Source of the DNA: Dysosmobacter welbionis
GTDB taxonomy: Bacteria > Bacillota > Clostridia > Oscillospirales > Oscillospiraceae
Reading direction: 5' to 3'
Length of the DNA stretch: 64,000 nt
Assembly: GCF_005121165.3 (NCBI RefSeq)
Contig: NZ_CP034413.3
Location: 2,108,001-2,172,000 of the forward strand
Numbering within the stretch: position 1 is the first letter of the stretch; the number at the start of each line of letters is the position of its first letter. Of this stretch, positions 1 through 9,857 are shown piece by piece. The notes beneath the pieces are model-generated. The model did not search any database, was not told where the DNA came from, and worked only from the letters and a program-made list of their open reading frames with translations. Both the position numbers and the translations under genes were made by a program.

Positions 1-13
1 CAAGGCTTTCCTT

Positions 14-258
14 TTTTGCGTCCTGCAAGCGTTTTCGCCGCAGGAAAACCCCTTGGCGGAACGAAAGAGAGACATCTGCTTTTAGCAGATGTCTCTCTTT
101 CATGGCAAGGGGTAACAATCCAAATCCTCTCAGGTCGGTCGAACTCTCTTGCATTCAAATTTGCAATTTTTCTTGAGAAGCATCTAACCGGCCTTCTGGC
201 CGGCAGCGCCTTTGCGCCGTACAAGCGTTTTACCACAGGCAAAACCTTGGCGCAGGGC
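14..258. repeat. Imperfect direct repeat pair (about 47 bp) in intergenic DNA
   Basis: The stretch near 14-60 recurs imperfectly near 211-258. Both copies share CAAGCGTTTT, a CAGG-AAAA core and CCTTGGCG. No gene is visible in 1-321. The repeats could be decayed mobile-element ends or regulatory duplications, and nothing further can be said. Confidence 0.4.
63..101. terminator. Perfect 18-bp hairpin, probable terminator
   Basis: Arms 63-80 and 84-101 are perfect reverse complements around a TTT loop. The stem ends in GAAAG/CTTTC and could end transcription arriving from outside the window. Which gene it serves is not visible. Confidence 0.5.
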
Positions 259-321
259 GAATTCACTTCGCCCGAGCATTTCAATCACTGAAGGGTGGAG
301 CGACCAACGGGAGCGAAACCC

Positions 322-363
322 AAAAGAAAATGCGACTTGTCGAAACAAGTCGCATTTTCTTTT
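322..363 (-). terminator. Terminator of tRNA-Gly
   Basis: An 18-bp perfect stem (322-339 with 346-363) around a 6-nt loop lies immediately downstream of the minus-strand tRNA-Gly. Read on the minus strand the stem ends in a T-rich tract, as in a Rho-independent terminator. Confidence 0.8.
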
Positions 364-436
364 GGAGCGGCTGATGGGAGTCGAACCCACCTATGCAGCT
401 TGGGAAGCTGCCGTTCTACCGATGAACTACAGCCGC
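363..436 (-). tRNA. tRNA-Gly(CCC)
   Basis: Read on the minus strand, the gene begins GCGGCTGTAG and ends in an encoded CCA. The anticodon stem GCAGC/GCTGC encloses the 7-nt loop TTCCCAA, giving anticodon CCC for glycine codon GGG. The T-arm GTGGGTTCGACTCCCAT is normal. A consensus promoter lies upstream and a hairpin terminator downstream, so it is a single-gene unit. Confidence 0.93.
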
Positions 437-448
437 ATCTGAGTTGTT

Positions 449-477
449 ATTATACCAGACCGCTTCATATTTTGCAA
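449..477 (-). promoter_or_regulatory. Sigma-A promoter for tRNA-Gly
   Basis: On the minus strand TTGCAA (472-477) and TATAAT (449-454) are separated by 17 bp, placing the start site just upstream of the tRNA. Confidence 0.75.
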
Positions 478-550
478 CCCCCAAATCTTCTCCGGCATGA
501 ACGCCTTTTCGCGGACATAGATTCTACCATCGAAGCAAAGGGGGATCACC

Positions 551-1672
551 ATGAAAAAACTCGTCGTGCTGCTGTGCGCCCTGCTGGCGCTGGGGAGCAG
601 TGCCCAGGCGCTGGAAGTATCCGCGCCCTCGGCTCTGCTGATGGAAAAGGAGACGGGCACCGTCCTCTTCGCCAAGGACGAACATGCCAAGCTGGAGCCC
701 GCCAGCGTCACCAAGGTCATGACGCTGCTGCTGACCATGGAGGCCATCGACGCCGGACAGCTCCACTATGACGACGTGGTCACCGCGTCGGCCCACGCCT
801 GCTCCATGGGCGGCAGCCAGATCTGGCTGAAGGAGAATGAGCAGATGACGGTCAGCGATATGCTGAAGGCGGTGTGCGTTGTCTCTGCCAACGACTGCGC
901 CGTGGCGCTGGCGGAGACGGTGGCCGGCAGCGAGGAGGCCTTTGTGGAGCGAATGAACCAGCGGGCCGCGGAGTTGGGCATGGCCGATACCCACTTCTGC
1001 AATGCCACCGGCCTGCCGGCGGAGGGGCATGTCACCTCCGCATACGACATCGCCCTTATGAGCCGGGAACTGATCCGAAACCACCCGGACATCCGCCAGT
1101 ACACCACCATCTGGATGGATTCCCTGCGGGACGGAGCCTCCTCCCTGGTGAACACCAACCGCCTGATCCGCTTCTACCAGGGAGCCACCGGCCTGAAGAC
1201 CGGCTCAACAGACAGTGCGCTGTACTGCCTCTCTGGTACGGCCGAGCGGGACGGCATGGAACTGATCGCCGTCATCATGAAGGCACCAACCTCCACCCAG
1301 CGGTTTGAGGATGCCACCAATCTGCTGAACTACGGCTTTTCCACCTACACGCTGGAGAATGTGGTGCCGGAGTCCGCCCTGCCGCCGGTGCCCGTGTCCC
1401 TGGGGACCCAGGCCACAGTGCAGCCGGTGCTGGGGGAGAACACGCACCTCCTGCTGGAAAAGGCCAAGGCGGGCAGCCTGCAGCAGCTGGTCACCCTGGC
1501 GGACTCTGTGGAGGCGCCGGTGGCGGCGGGCAGTCAACTGGGGACCCTCACCATCACCTCCGGGGAAGAGGTCGTGGCGGAGCTGCCCATCCTGGCAGGA
1601 GAGGAGATCCCACGGGTCACCTTCGGCCAGATGCTGGTCCAGATGCTGCGGACGGCCTTCCTCTGCGGCTGA
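551..1672 (+). CDS. dacF: D-alanyl-D-alanine carboxypeptidase (PBP5/DacF-type)
   Basis: This low-molecular-weight penicillin-binding protein trims the terminal D-Ala from peptidoglycan stem peptides outside the membrane. A signal peptide spans about residues 1-20 and ends in SAQA. The serine peptidase motifs are all present: SVTK at 52-55 with nucleophile Ser52, SAN at 112-114 and KTG at 216-218. The roughly 100 C-terminal residues match the beta-rich PBP5 C-terminal domain. At 373 aa it has normal family length. The ATG follows an AAAGGGGG ribosome site. The paralogue (DacA, DacB or DacF) cannot be fixed from sequence alone, so the symbol is the likeliest choice for a spore former. Confidence 0.88.
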   Translation: MKKLVVLLCALLALGSSAQALEVSAPSALLMEKETGTVLFAKDEHAKLEPASVTKVMTLLLTMEAIDAGQLHYDDVVTASAHACSMGGSQIWLKENEQMTVSDMLKAVCVVSANDCAVALAETVAGSEEAFVERMNQRAAELGMADTHFCNATGLPAEGHVTSAYDIALMSRELIRNHPDIRQYTTIWMDSLRDGASSLVNTNRLIRFYQGATGLKTGSTDSALYCLSGTAERDGMELIAVIMKAPTSTQRFEDATNLLNYGFSTYTLENVVPESALPPVPVSLGTQATVQPVLGENTHLLLEKAKAGSLQQLVTLADSVEAPVAAGSQLGTLTITSGEEVVAELPILAGEEIPRVTFGQMLVQMLRTAFLCG

Positions 1673-1728
1673 CGGCGGCGGGGGGCGCTGCACCCCCTGA
1701 AATCCCGGCGGATTGCGACCGCTTTCCC

Positions 1729-1757
1729 TTGTGTCCCGTTTCGGGGCATGGTATAAT
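1729..1757 (+). promoter_or_regulatory. Promoter of pgi
   Basis: TTGTGT (1729-1734) and a perfect TATAAT (1752-1757) are spaced by 17 bp, about 43 bp before the pgi start. Confidence 0.65.
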
Positions 1758-1799
1758 AAGGCAACAAACCCGCGCAGCTTTACGAAAGAGAGGCCGGTC

Positions 1800-3137
1800 A
1801 TGATGCTGGATGTCAAATCGTTCCAATTACAGTCTTTTCTGCCCCTGCCCTATGAGGAGGTCCTGGCGCCGCGGCTGAAGCGGGCCCATGAGAAGCTCCA
1901 GAGCGGCAGCGGTGCCGGCGGAGAGTTCACCGGCTGGGTCCATCTGCCCCGGGACTATGACCGGGAGGAGTTCGCCCGCATCCAGGCGGCCGCGTCCCGG
2001 ATCCGGGCCAACTCCCAGGCCCTGGTGGTCATCGGGATCGGCGGCTCGTACTTAGGCGCCCGGGGTGTCATCGACTGCCTGCGCTCTCCCAATTACAACC
2101 TGAAGCGCAAGGATACGCCCAACATCTACTTTGTGGGCAACGGCCTTTCCTCCGACGCCATGGGGGAGGTGCTGGACCTGGTGGCGGACGTGGATTTCTC
2201 CGTCAACGTGATCTCCAAGTCGGGCACCACCACCGAACCCGCCGTGGCCTTCCGCTTCTTCCGGGCGGCCTTGGAGAAGAAGTACGGCCGGGAGGGTGCC
2301 CGGGAGCGGATCTACGCCACCACGGACAAGGCCCGGGGCGCCCTGAAGTCCCTGGCGGACAGCGAGGGATGGGAGACCTTCGTGGTCCCCGACGACGTGG
2401 GCGGCCGATACAGCGTGTTGACCGCCGTGGGCCTGCTGCCCATCGCCGTGGCCGGGGTGGATATCACCGCCCTGATGCAGGGAGCGGCGGAGATGATGGA
2501 GACCTGCACCGAGGCTTCCTTCCGGTGCCCTGCCTGGCGGTACGCCGCCATCCGGTACGAGCTGTACCGGGCGGGCCGGTCCATTGAGCTCTTGGCCTGC
2601 TATGACCCGGCGTTCCGGTTCATGGCGGAGTGGTGGAAGCAGCTCTTCGGTGAGAGCGAGGGCAAGGAGGGCAAGGGCCTCTTCCCCGCCAGCGTGGAGT
2701 TCACTGCGGACCTCCACTCCATGGGCCAGTACATCCAGGAGGGCAAGCGCCTGATGTTTGAGACCGTGGTGCGCCTGGGTCCCTCCGACCGACAGCTGAC
2801 AGTCCCGGCGGACGAGGCGGACGGCGACGGGCTGAACTTCCTGGCGGGCAAGTCCCTGGACTTCATCCGGGACCGGGCCATGGAGGGCACCCTGCTGGCC
2901 CACACGGAGGGCGGCGTGCCCAACCTGATCGTGGAGACCTCCGGCAGGACGCCGGCAGACCTGGGGCAGCTGATCTACTTTTTCGAGTACGCCTGCGGCC
3001 TCTCCGGCTATCTGCTGGACGTGAACCCCTTCGATCAGCCGGGGGTGGAGGCCTACAAGAAGAATATGTTCGCCCTGCTTGGCAAGCCGGGCTATGAGGA
3101 CCGGCGGGCGCAGCTGGAGAGCAAGCTGGAGGGGTGA
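1800..3137 (+). CDS. pgi: Glucose-6-phosphate isomerase
   Basis: Cytoplasmic enzyme interconverting glucose 6-phosphate and fructose 6-phosphate at the head of glycolysis. Family signatures are clear: [12 protein letters not shown] (sugar-phosphate isomerase fold), SKSGTTTEP (phosphate-binding loop), [17 protein letters not shown] and the active-site region around [20 protein letters not shown] start it at the ATG at 1800, which follows a GAGAGG ribosome site and the TATAAT promoter; the frame is open further upstream but lies over that promoter. The resulting 445 aa matches Gram-positive Pgi. It stands alone as a transcription unit. Confidence 0.95.
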   Translation: MMLDVKSFQLQSFLPLPYEEVLAPRLKRAHEKLQSGSGAGGEFTGWVHLPRDYDREEFARIQAAASRIRANSQALVVIGIGGSYLGARGVIDCLRSPNYNLKRKDTPNIYFVGNGLSSDAMGEVLDLVADVDFSVNVISKSGTTTEPAVAFRFFRAALEKKYGREGARERIYATTDKARGALKSLADSEGWETFVVPDDVGGRYSVLTAVGLLPIAVAGVDITALMQGAAEMMETCTEASFRCPAWRYAAIRYELYRAGRSIELLACYDPAFRFMAEWWKQLFGESEGKEGKGLFPASVEFTADLHSMGQYIQEGKRLMFETVVRLGPSDRQLTVPADEADGDGLNFLAGKSLDFIRDRAMEGTLLAHTEGGVPNLIVETSGRTPADLGQLIYFFEYACGLSGYLLDVNPFDQPGVEAYKKNMFALLGKPGYEDRRAQLESKLEG

Positions 3138-3219
3138 CCAGCCTCGGATTGGGCGGCATCCGTCCTGCCGCCCACTGTCAATCTCCATTATGAACAAAGT
3201 TTGAATCTTCATTTCTCCA

Positions 3220-3248
3220 TTGTTTTTCACGCGATCTTGTGGTATGCT
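3220..3248 (+). promoter_or_regulatory. Promoter of the P-loop protein gene
   Basis: TTGTTT (3220-3225) and TATGCT (3243-3248) are separated by 17 bp, about 50 bp upstream of the gene start. Confidence 0.55.
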
Positions 3249-3297
3249 TAACATACCGAATTTCCCCCAGCGACTTTAATTGACAGGAGTGATTACT

Positions 3298-3708
3298 ATG
3301 GTCAGACTGATTATGGGCGTGAAGGGCTCCGGCAAGACCAAGCAGCTCATTGAACTGATCAACAACGCGGCGAAGGACGAGCCCGGCAACGTGGTTTGCA
3401 TCGAGGCTAACCGCACCATGACATACGATATCCACTACCACATCCGCCTGATCGACGCCCAGGAGTACAATCTGGACAGCTACGAGCTCTTCCGGGGCTT
3501 CATCAGCGGCCTGTATGCGGGCAACTATGATATCTCCCATGTGTTCATCGACAACCTGTGCAAGACCATCGGCCGGGAAGTGGACAAGGACACCGAGAAT
3601 TTCCTGAACTGGCTGGACGCCTTTGGCGAGAAGAACAACATCAAGTTCACCGTCACCATCAGCGCCGACCTCTCCCTGGCTACTGACGGGATGCAGAAGT
3701 TCCTGTAA
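3298..3708 (+). CDS. Small P-loop NTPase-like protein of unknown role
   Basis: A 136-aa cytoplasmic protein opening with a Walker A motif, GVKGSGKT, at about residues 7-14. A Walker B-like segment, HVFIDNL, lies mid-protein. The size and layout recall a minimal nucleoside-kinase or PilT-annotated ATPase fragment, but no accessory domain is present and I do not recognise the family. The start is the ATG preceded by CAGGAGTG, not the upstream in-frame codons. It has its own promoter and a strong terminator, so it is monocistronic. Confidence 0.7.
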   Translation: MVRLIMGVKGSGKTKQLIELINNAAKDEPGNVVCIEANRTMTYDIHYHIRLIDAQEYNLDSYELFRGFISGLYAGNYDISHVFIDNLCKTIGREVDKDTENFLNWLDAFGEKNNIKFTVTISADLSLATDGMQKFL

Positions 3709-3735
3709 GGCTGCTGCGCTTTCCCATATACACAG

Positions 3736-3771
3736 ACGCCGCCTCTGCCAACTGGCAGAGGCGGCGTTTTT
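3736..3771. terminator. Bidirectional terminator
   Basis: A 14-bp stem (3736-3749 with 3754-3767) with an AACT loop is followed by five T on the plus strand. It lies between the convergent P-loop gene and the SLH gene and probably serves both. Confidence 0.85.
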
Positions 3772-3777
3772 CAGGTT

Positions 3778-5331
3778 TCAGATTTGCACCTGGGAGGATC
3801 CGGCGTCCAGCCCCTCCAGCAGATTGTAATTATCATAGTCCGCCACAGAGGACAGGTCGCTGAGGCACAGCTGGTCCACGCCGAAGAAAGCAGCCATCCG
3901 GGCCCGCTCCAGGGCGGCCTCGCCGTTGAGATACCACACCGCGGTGTCCCCGCTGCCGGAGGTGAGATAGGCGCAGGCGTAGCGGTCGGAGTAGTAATCT
4001 TTCGTCTGGGAGGCGGACAGCAGCTGCTCGATCTCGGCGGCGGAGGCCTGGCCGATGTGCCGCCCATCCGTCCAGGCGGAGCCCGTGGTGGTCAGCAGCA
4101 GGCTGAGACAATCGGAATCCACCTGGTCCGCCAGTTCGGCCAGGGCGTAGTAGACCTCCTCCAACGGCGCCAGGGGGGCGATGGGGAAGTCCTCGGACAC
4201 GTCGCCATAGTCCGCCACCCGTACCACCAGCTTGTCGGCCGGCTCACTCAGGGCGGCATAGTCATAGCCGTTGTATGCGGCTCCCTGCCAGACGGGCGCC
4301 TCCACCATCAAATAGAGCAGCCGGTCCTCTCCCAGTTCGGCCCGCAGCGCCTCCGCCAGCGCGGTGAAATCCTTCTTCTGGGCGGAAGAGAGCTCCGCCA
4401 GGTCCAGAAACAGCCCCTCATAACCGCCGCTCTCCACCGCGGCCGCCAGTACCTCTGCGGTGTGGCTGGGGTCATCCTTCAGTGCCGAGGCGCTCCCGCC
4501 CACATGCAGCAGCGGCACGGCACCGGCGGCGGTGATGGTCTCCTGCAGGGCGGCTGCGGTCTCTGCATCGGGGGTACCGGCGAGCCGGGACTCCCCGGCG
4601 TAGATCAGCCGGGCGCCGCCCACCGCCACGGCGCCATAGCCGGTCAGGTCTGTCAGACCCTCCGCGGAATAGGCGATGCCGGTTTTCTCCGGGGCCGCGG
4701 CGTGATAGCTGTCATACAGCCGGATCAGCATGACCGCCGCCTGCTCCCGGGTGGCAGTCTGATCCGGGGAGAAGGTGGTGGCCGCAGTGCCGTTCACCAG
4801 CCCCAGCTCATGGGCCATGGCGATATAGCCCACGTTGGTGGTCACATCTCGGAAGGGCATGGGCAGGTCCTGGGCCAAACCGGCGATGGTGCCGTAGCCC
4901 ATAGCCCGCACCAGCATGACCGCCAGCTCCTCCCGGGTGATGGGCTCCCGGGGGCGGAACGTATCCGTCTGCCGGGTGATGGCCCCGTTGGCATAGGCGG
5001 TCTCCACCGCGCTGTAATACCAGGCACTCTTGTCCTGGTTGTCCGTATAGGACCCGGCCTCCGGTGTTACCATCTCCCAGCCGAACAGGCGGCACAGGGC
5101 CACCACAAAGGCCCCCCGGGTCATGGGAGCCCCCAAGCCGAAGCGGGTGGGCGTCTGCCCCTGGAACAGGCCCAGGTCCACGGCCCGACGGATGGAGTCC
5201 GCCGCCCAGTGGCTCTCCGGCACGTCGGAAAAGCCGGTGGAGGCCGCTGCCGCGGGCGCCGGCAGCGCCGCTGTCACCAGCAGGGCGCAGAGCAGCGCGC
5301 AGGAACAGAACCATTGCAGTCGTCTTTTCAT
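3778..5331 (-). CDS. SLH-domain surface protein with a GH18-like C-terminal domain
   Basis: A secreted, wall-anchored protein of 517 aa. A signal peptide (about 1-30, ending APAAAA) is followed by three SLH repeats to about residue 210, which bind pyruvylated wall polymer; examples are FSDVPESHWAADSI and PITREELAVMLVRAMGY. The rest, about 215-517, resembles a TIM barrel of the GH18/YaaH kind. The strand GLFLDLAEL sits where the DxxDxE active site would be, but its acidic residues are out of register, so catalysis is doubtful. The binding target is unknown. It has its own consensus promoter and converges on the P-loop gene. Confidence 0.8.
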   Translation of the reverse strand: MKRRLQWFCSCALLCALLVTAALPAPAAAASTGFSDVPESHWAADSIRRAVDLGLFQGQTPTRFGLGAPMTRGAFVVALCRLFGWEMVTPEAGSYTDNQDKSAWYYSAVETAYANGAITRQTDTFRPREPITREELAVMLVRAMGYGTIAGLAQDLPMPFRDVTTNVGYIAMAHELGLVNGTAATTFSPDQTATREQAAVMLIRLYDSYHAAAPEKTGIAYSAEGLTDLTGYGAVAVGGARLIYAGESRLAGTPDAETAAALQETITAAGAVPLLHVGGSASALKDDPSHTAEVLAAAVESGGYEGLFLDLAELSSAQKKDFTALAEALRAELGEDRLLYLMVEAPVWQGAAYNGYDYAALSEPADKLVVRVADYGDVSEDFPIAPLAPLEEVYYALAELADQVDSDCLSLLLTTTGSAWTDGRHIGQASAAEIEQLLSASQTKDYYSDRYACAYLTSGSGDTAVWYLNGEAALERARMAAFFGVDQLCLSDLSSVADYDNYNLLEGLDAGSSQVQI

Positions 5332-5413
5332 GTTGTCATTCTTCGCTCCTTTAGCGTCAGATTTCTTTCAGATTCTGGCAGAGATGCCCGGATTCGCCCT
5401 CTGTCGGTATGCC

Positions 5414-5442
5414 ATTGTACCAGAATCTGCCGCCGCCGTCAA
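5414..5442 (-). promoter_or_regulatory. Promoter of the SLH/GH18-like gene
   Basis: On the minus strand TTGACG (5437-5442) and TACAAT (5414-5419) are separated by 17 bp. Confidence 0.75.
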
Positions 5443-5470
5443 ACGAACGGTGTCGGAACGCAGAAAAACC

Positions 5471-5499
5471 TTTACGTTTCACCCCTTGCCTGCTATAAT
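5471..5499 (+). promoter_or_regulatory. Promoter of the recJ-relA operon
   Basis: TTTACG (5471-5476) and TATAAT (5494-5499) are separated by 17 bp, about 50 bp upstream of recJ and divergent from the SLH promoter. Confidence 0.7.
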
Positions 5500-5549
5500 A
5501 ATTTAGTTATGATGGCTTTTTATTACCTTTGAAAGGGAGGGAACGTGCC

Positions 5550-7648
5550 ATGAGATTCAAAAAATGGAACATCGGGACCCCGGCTGAGCGGGACGTTGCC
5601 CTCCTGCGGAGTGCCGGATACCCCTATCTCCTCTCCACGGTCCTGGCGGCCCGGGGTGTCACCACTGCCGAGGCGGCGGCCGAGGCGCTGGAGCGGGACA
5701 GGAGCCTCAGCATGTCCCCCATGCTGATGCGGGATATGGACAAAGCCGTCGCCCGCATCCAGCGGGCGATCAGCCAGGGGGAGACCATCGCCGTGTTCGG
5801 CGACTACGACGTGGACGGCATCACTTCCACGGTTCTGCTGATGGACTATCTCAAAAGCTGCGGCGTCCGCTGCCTGCGGCATATCCCCCGCCGGATCGAG
5901 GAGGGCTATGGCCTGTCCAAGGAGGCCATCCAAGGCCTGCGGGACCAGGGCGCCACGCTGATGATCACCGTGGACTGCGGCATCACCGGCAACGAGGAGG
6001 TGGACTTCGCTGCCTCCATCGGGCTGGATGTGGTCATCACCGACCATCATGAGTGCAAGGAGGAGCTGCCGCGGGCGCTGGCAGTGGTGGACCCCCACCG
6101 CAGCGACTGCCCCTATCCCTTCAAGCATCTGGCGGGAGTGGGTGTGGCGCTGAAGCTGGTGCTGGCCCTGGGGGCGAGAGCCGGGAGGATGCCCTGTTCG
6201 CCCGATACTGCACCCTGGCGGCCATTGGCACCATTGCCGACGTGATGCGGATGGAGGGGGAGAACCGCACCATCGCCTTCTGCGGGCTGGAGGCCCTGCC
6301 CCACACGGACTTCGTGGGCGTCCACGCCCTGCTGAAGGAGGCGGGGCTTCTGGGCAAGCCCATCACCTCTGTCCAGATCGGCTTTGTGCTGGCCCCCCGG
6401 ATCAACGCCGCCGGCCGCATGGGCGCGGCGGATCTGGCCGCGGACCTGCTGGAGACCGATGACCCCGCCCGGGCCGAGGAGCTGGCAAAGGCTCTGTGTG
6501 ACCTAAACCGGGAGCGGCAGGCGGTAGAGCAGGCCATCTGCGCCGACGCCACCGAGAAGATCGAGCGCCTCCGGGCCGAGGACCGCAGCGCCCTGGTCCT
6601 CTCCAGCGAGGACTGGCACCAGGGCGTGGTGGGGATTGTGGCCTCCCGCCTCAGCGAGAAGTACGCCTGCCCAAGCTTCATGATTCATCTGAAAGACGGC
6701 GTGGGCAAGGGTTCCTGCCGGTCCTACGGCGGGTTCAACCTGTTTTCCGCGCTGGAGTCCTGCGCCGACCTGCTGGAGGGCTTCGGCGGCCACGAGTTGG
6801 CGGCGGGCTTTACCATCTCCGAGGAGAACATCGACGCCTTCCGGGCCCGGATGAACCGGTATGTCCGCTCCGCCTCCGGCGGGGAACGGGCGGTATCCTG
6901 CCTGGACGTGGACGCGCCCATCTCCTGCCCCGGCGAGGTGACGCTGGCGGAGGTGGAGCAGCTGGACCAGCTGGAGCCCTATGGCGCGGGTAATCCCCGG
7001 CCGGTGTTCGCCCTGCTGGGCGCCACGGTGGACGTCCTGCAGCCCGTGGGCCAGGGGAAGCACCTGAAGCTCCGCCTCTCCAAGGGCACGTGCCGGTTTG
7101 ACGCCATCTTCTTCTCCATGACGGAGGAGACGTGCGGCGTGGCGGCGGGCATGCGGGTGGACGCGGCCTTTTATCTCCAGGCCAATACCTTCCGGGGCAA
7201 TACCACCCTGCAGCTGCAGCTCATCGACATCCGCCCCTCTCTGACCCCCAGCCGCCATGAGGCGGCGGACCTGGACCTGCTCCACCGCCTCGTGGCGGGA
7301 GAGGGCCTCACCGGGCAGGAGCGGGCCCGGCTCCAGGCGTCCCGCAGCCAGTTCGCCGCCTTTTGGACCGTGCTGGAGCGGCAGCTCCGCCGGGGAAAGG
7401 CGGAGGAGGAGATGCTGCCCTTTCTGCGGCGGCTGTCGGCACTCTCCGGCGGGTGTGAGAGCTTCCTCCGGGCCGGCCTGGCCCTGGCCGTGTTCCAGGA
7501 GCGGGGCCTGATCGCCCTGTCCGTCCAGGGGGACCAGGTGACGCTTTCGCTGAATCCCATCCAGGGGAAGGTGGATCTCTTCGCCTGCCCCTATCTGTCC
7601 CGCCTGCGGGAGGACGCCGCCGGCAAGAGTGGAGGTGTTGTGTCATGA
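5550..7648 (+). CDS. recJ: Single-stranded-DNA exonuclease RecJ (frameshifted as read)
   Basis: 5'-3' ssDNA exonuclease of recombination and mismatch repair. The DHH phosphoesterase core shows VFGDYDVDGITST (metal-binding aspartates) and TDHHEC. After it come the DHHA1 domain (GGFNLFSALESC, then GFGGHELAAGF) and an OB-type C-terminus. The frame breaks at the G run 6170-6174: upstream reads LVLALG, and the next frame continues GESREDALFARYC. Adding one G restores a continuous 699-aa protein of normal RecJ length, so I annotate the whole span as one gene. The start ATG follows GAAAGGGAGG. Its stop overlaps the relA start (ATGA). Confidence 0.85.
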
Positions 7649-9857
7649 CCATTCAGGAACAGTATGAGAACCTGGAAAAGACTGTCCGGGGCTACAATCC
7701 TGCGGCAGACTTCCAGCACATCCGGGCGGCCTTTGAATTTGCGGCAGAGGCCCACAAGGACCAGAAGCGCAAGAGCGGGGAGCCCTATATCATCCATCCC
7801 CTGGCGGTGGCGCAGATTGTGGCGGAGGAGCTGCGGCTGGACAGCGAGTCCATCGAGGCCGCCCTGCTCCACGACGTCATCGAGGACACCGCCGCCACCC
7901 ACGAACAGGTATCCAAACTCTTTTCACCCACCATCGCCGACCTGGTGGAAGGCGTCAGCAAGCTGACCCGCATCCAGTACGCCACCAAGGAAGACGAGCA
8001 GATGGAGAACCTGCGGAAGATGCTCATCGCCATGAGCAAGGACATCCGGGTGATCCTCATCAAGATCTCCGACCGGCTCCACAACATGCGGACCATGGAG
8101 TACCAGTCTCCCGCCAAGCAGAAGCAGAAGTCTCTGGAGACTATGGAGATCTACGCCCCCATCGCCCACCGGCTGGGTATGCAGCGCATCAAGTGGGAGC
8201 TGGAGGACCTGTCCTTAAAATATCTGGACCCCATTGGCTACGAGGAAATCGTCTCCAAGCTGGAGGCCAAGCACCAGGAGTACGAGGACTTCATGCGCCG
8301 CATCCAGATCCAGATCGACGACCGGCTGAAGGAGCTGGACATCGATCACATCGTCTACGGCCGGATGAAGCATCCCTACTCCATCTACCGGAAGATGTTC
8401 AACCAGAACAAGAGCCTGGACGAGATCTTCGACCTGTTCGCCTTCCGGGTGATCGTGAACACGGTGGGGGACTGCTACAACGTTTTGGGTGTCATCCATG
8501 ATCTCTACAAGCCCATTCTGGGCCGCTTCAAGGACTATATCGGCACTCCAAAGCCCAACGGATATCAGTCCCTCCACACCACGGTCATCGGCGCGGACGG
8601 CCTGCCCTTCGAGGTGCAGATCCGCACCAAGGAGATGCACGAGATCGCCGAGTACGGCGTGGCCGCCCACTGGAAATACAAGCAGAACGGCCAGGGCGCC
8701 GGCACCGAAGGGCGCTACGAGTGGGTCCGCCGTTTGCTGGAAAACCAGGAGGGCGCGGACGCAGAGGACTATATCCACTCTCTGAAGATCGATATGTTCT
8801 CCGATGAGGTGTTCGTCTTCACACCGGGCGGCGACGTGCAGAACCTGCCCGCCGGCGCCACGCCCATCGACTTTGCCTACGCCATCCACTCCGCCGTGGG
8901 CAACCGGATGGTGGGCGCCAAGGTGAACGGCCGGATCGTCACGCTGGACCATGTGCTGAAAAACGGCGACATCGTGGAGATCCTCACCTCCAAGAACGCC
9001 AAGGGTCCCAGCCGGGACTGGATGAAGATTGCCAGAAGCAGCGAGGCCCGCAGCAAGATTCGCCAGTGGTTCAAGAAGGAGAAGAAAGAGGAGAACATCG
9101 CAAACGGCCGTGCCGCCTTCGAGGCGGAGCTGAAGCACTGCGGCATCTCCATGAAGGACGTTCTCTCGCCGGAGATGCTGCCGGTGCTGTTGAAGCGGGT
9201 GTCCTACGGCTCTCTGGACGACATGTACGCCGCCATCGGCTACGGCGGCTTCACCGCCCAGAAGGCAGTGAGCCGGATCCAGGGGGAGCTGAACCGGGTG
9301 GCGAAGCTCCACCAGGCGGAAAAGGCCGCCGAGGAGCTGGCGGAGGCCAAACCGGCGGAGCCTGCCAAACAGCCCTCCGCTCCCAAGCGGGTGAAGAGCG
9401 AGCAGGGCATCATCGTGGAGGGCCTGGATAACTGCCTGGTGAAGTTCTCCAAGTGCTGCACCCCGGTGCCGGGGGACGACATCATCGGCTTTATCACCCG
9501 GGGTACGGCGTGTCCGTCCACCGGTGCGACTGTCCCAACGCCTCGGAGGAGAAGCGATCCCAGCCGGGGCAGGAGGGGCGCTGGATCAAGGTCTCCTGGG
9601 GCGGCGACACCAACGACAGCTATCCCACGATTTTGGAGGTGGTGTGCAAGGACCGGCAGGGCCTGCTGCTGGACATCTCCGCTGCCCTCTCCACGACGAA
9701 TACCTTTGTGCTGGGCATCAACTCCCGCAGTACAGAGGACCAGTTTGCCATCTTCCGGCTGGAGATCCGGGTGAAGGACGGCGCCCAGCTGAAGTCCGTC
9801 ATGAACAAGCTGAACCAGATCTCCGGGGTGCTGAAGGTCAACCGACCGGCGGGGTGA
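7645..9857 (+). CDS. relA: Bifunctional (p)ppGpp synthetase/hydrolase Rel (frameshifted as read)
   Basis: Makes and degrades the stringent-response alarmone. The HD hydrolase domain has HDVIED at 76-81. The synthetase has HPYSIYRKM and GTPKPNGYQSLHTT. A TGS domain follows (TPIDFAYAIHS), then a conserved-cysteine region (SKCCTPVPGDD) and a C-terminal ACT domain (EVVCKDRQGLLLDI). The frame is lost at the G4 run 9500-9503; one extra G joins ITRG to YGVSVHRCDCPN and gives 737 aa, normal for Rel. Without it the regulatory C-terminus would be scrambled. Coupling to recJ by the ATGA overlap is common in Clostridia. Confidence 0.88.

Noticed and set aside
3784-5532. A 582-aa plus-strand frame opposite the SLH/GH18-like gene
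   Set aside because: His/Gly/Gln-rich shadow composition, and it overlaps two good divergent promoters.
6160-6180. Programmed frameshifting in recJ
   Set aside because: There is no slippery heptamer with a downstream structure, and four other genes show the same one-base loss in G/C runs, so an assembly error is simpler.
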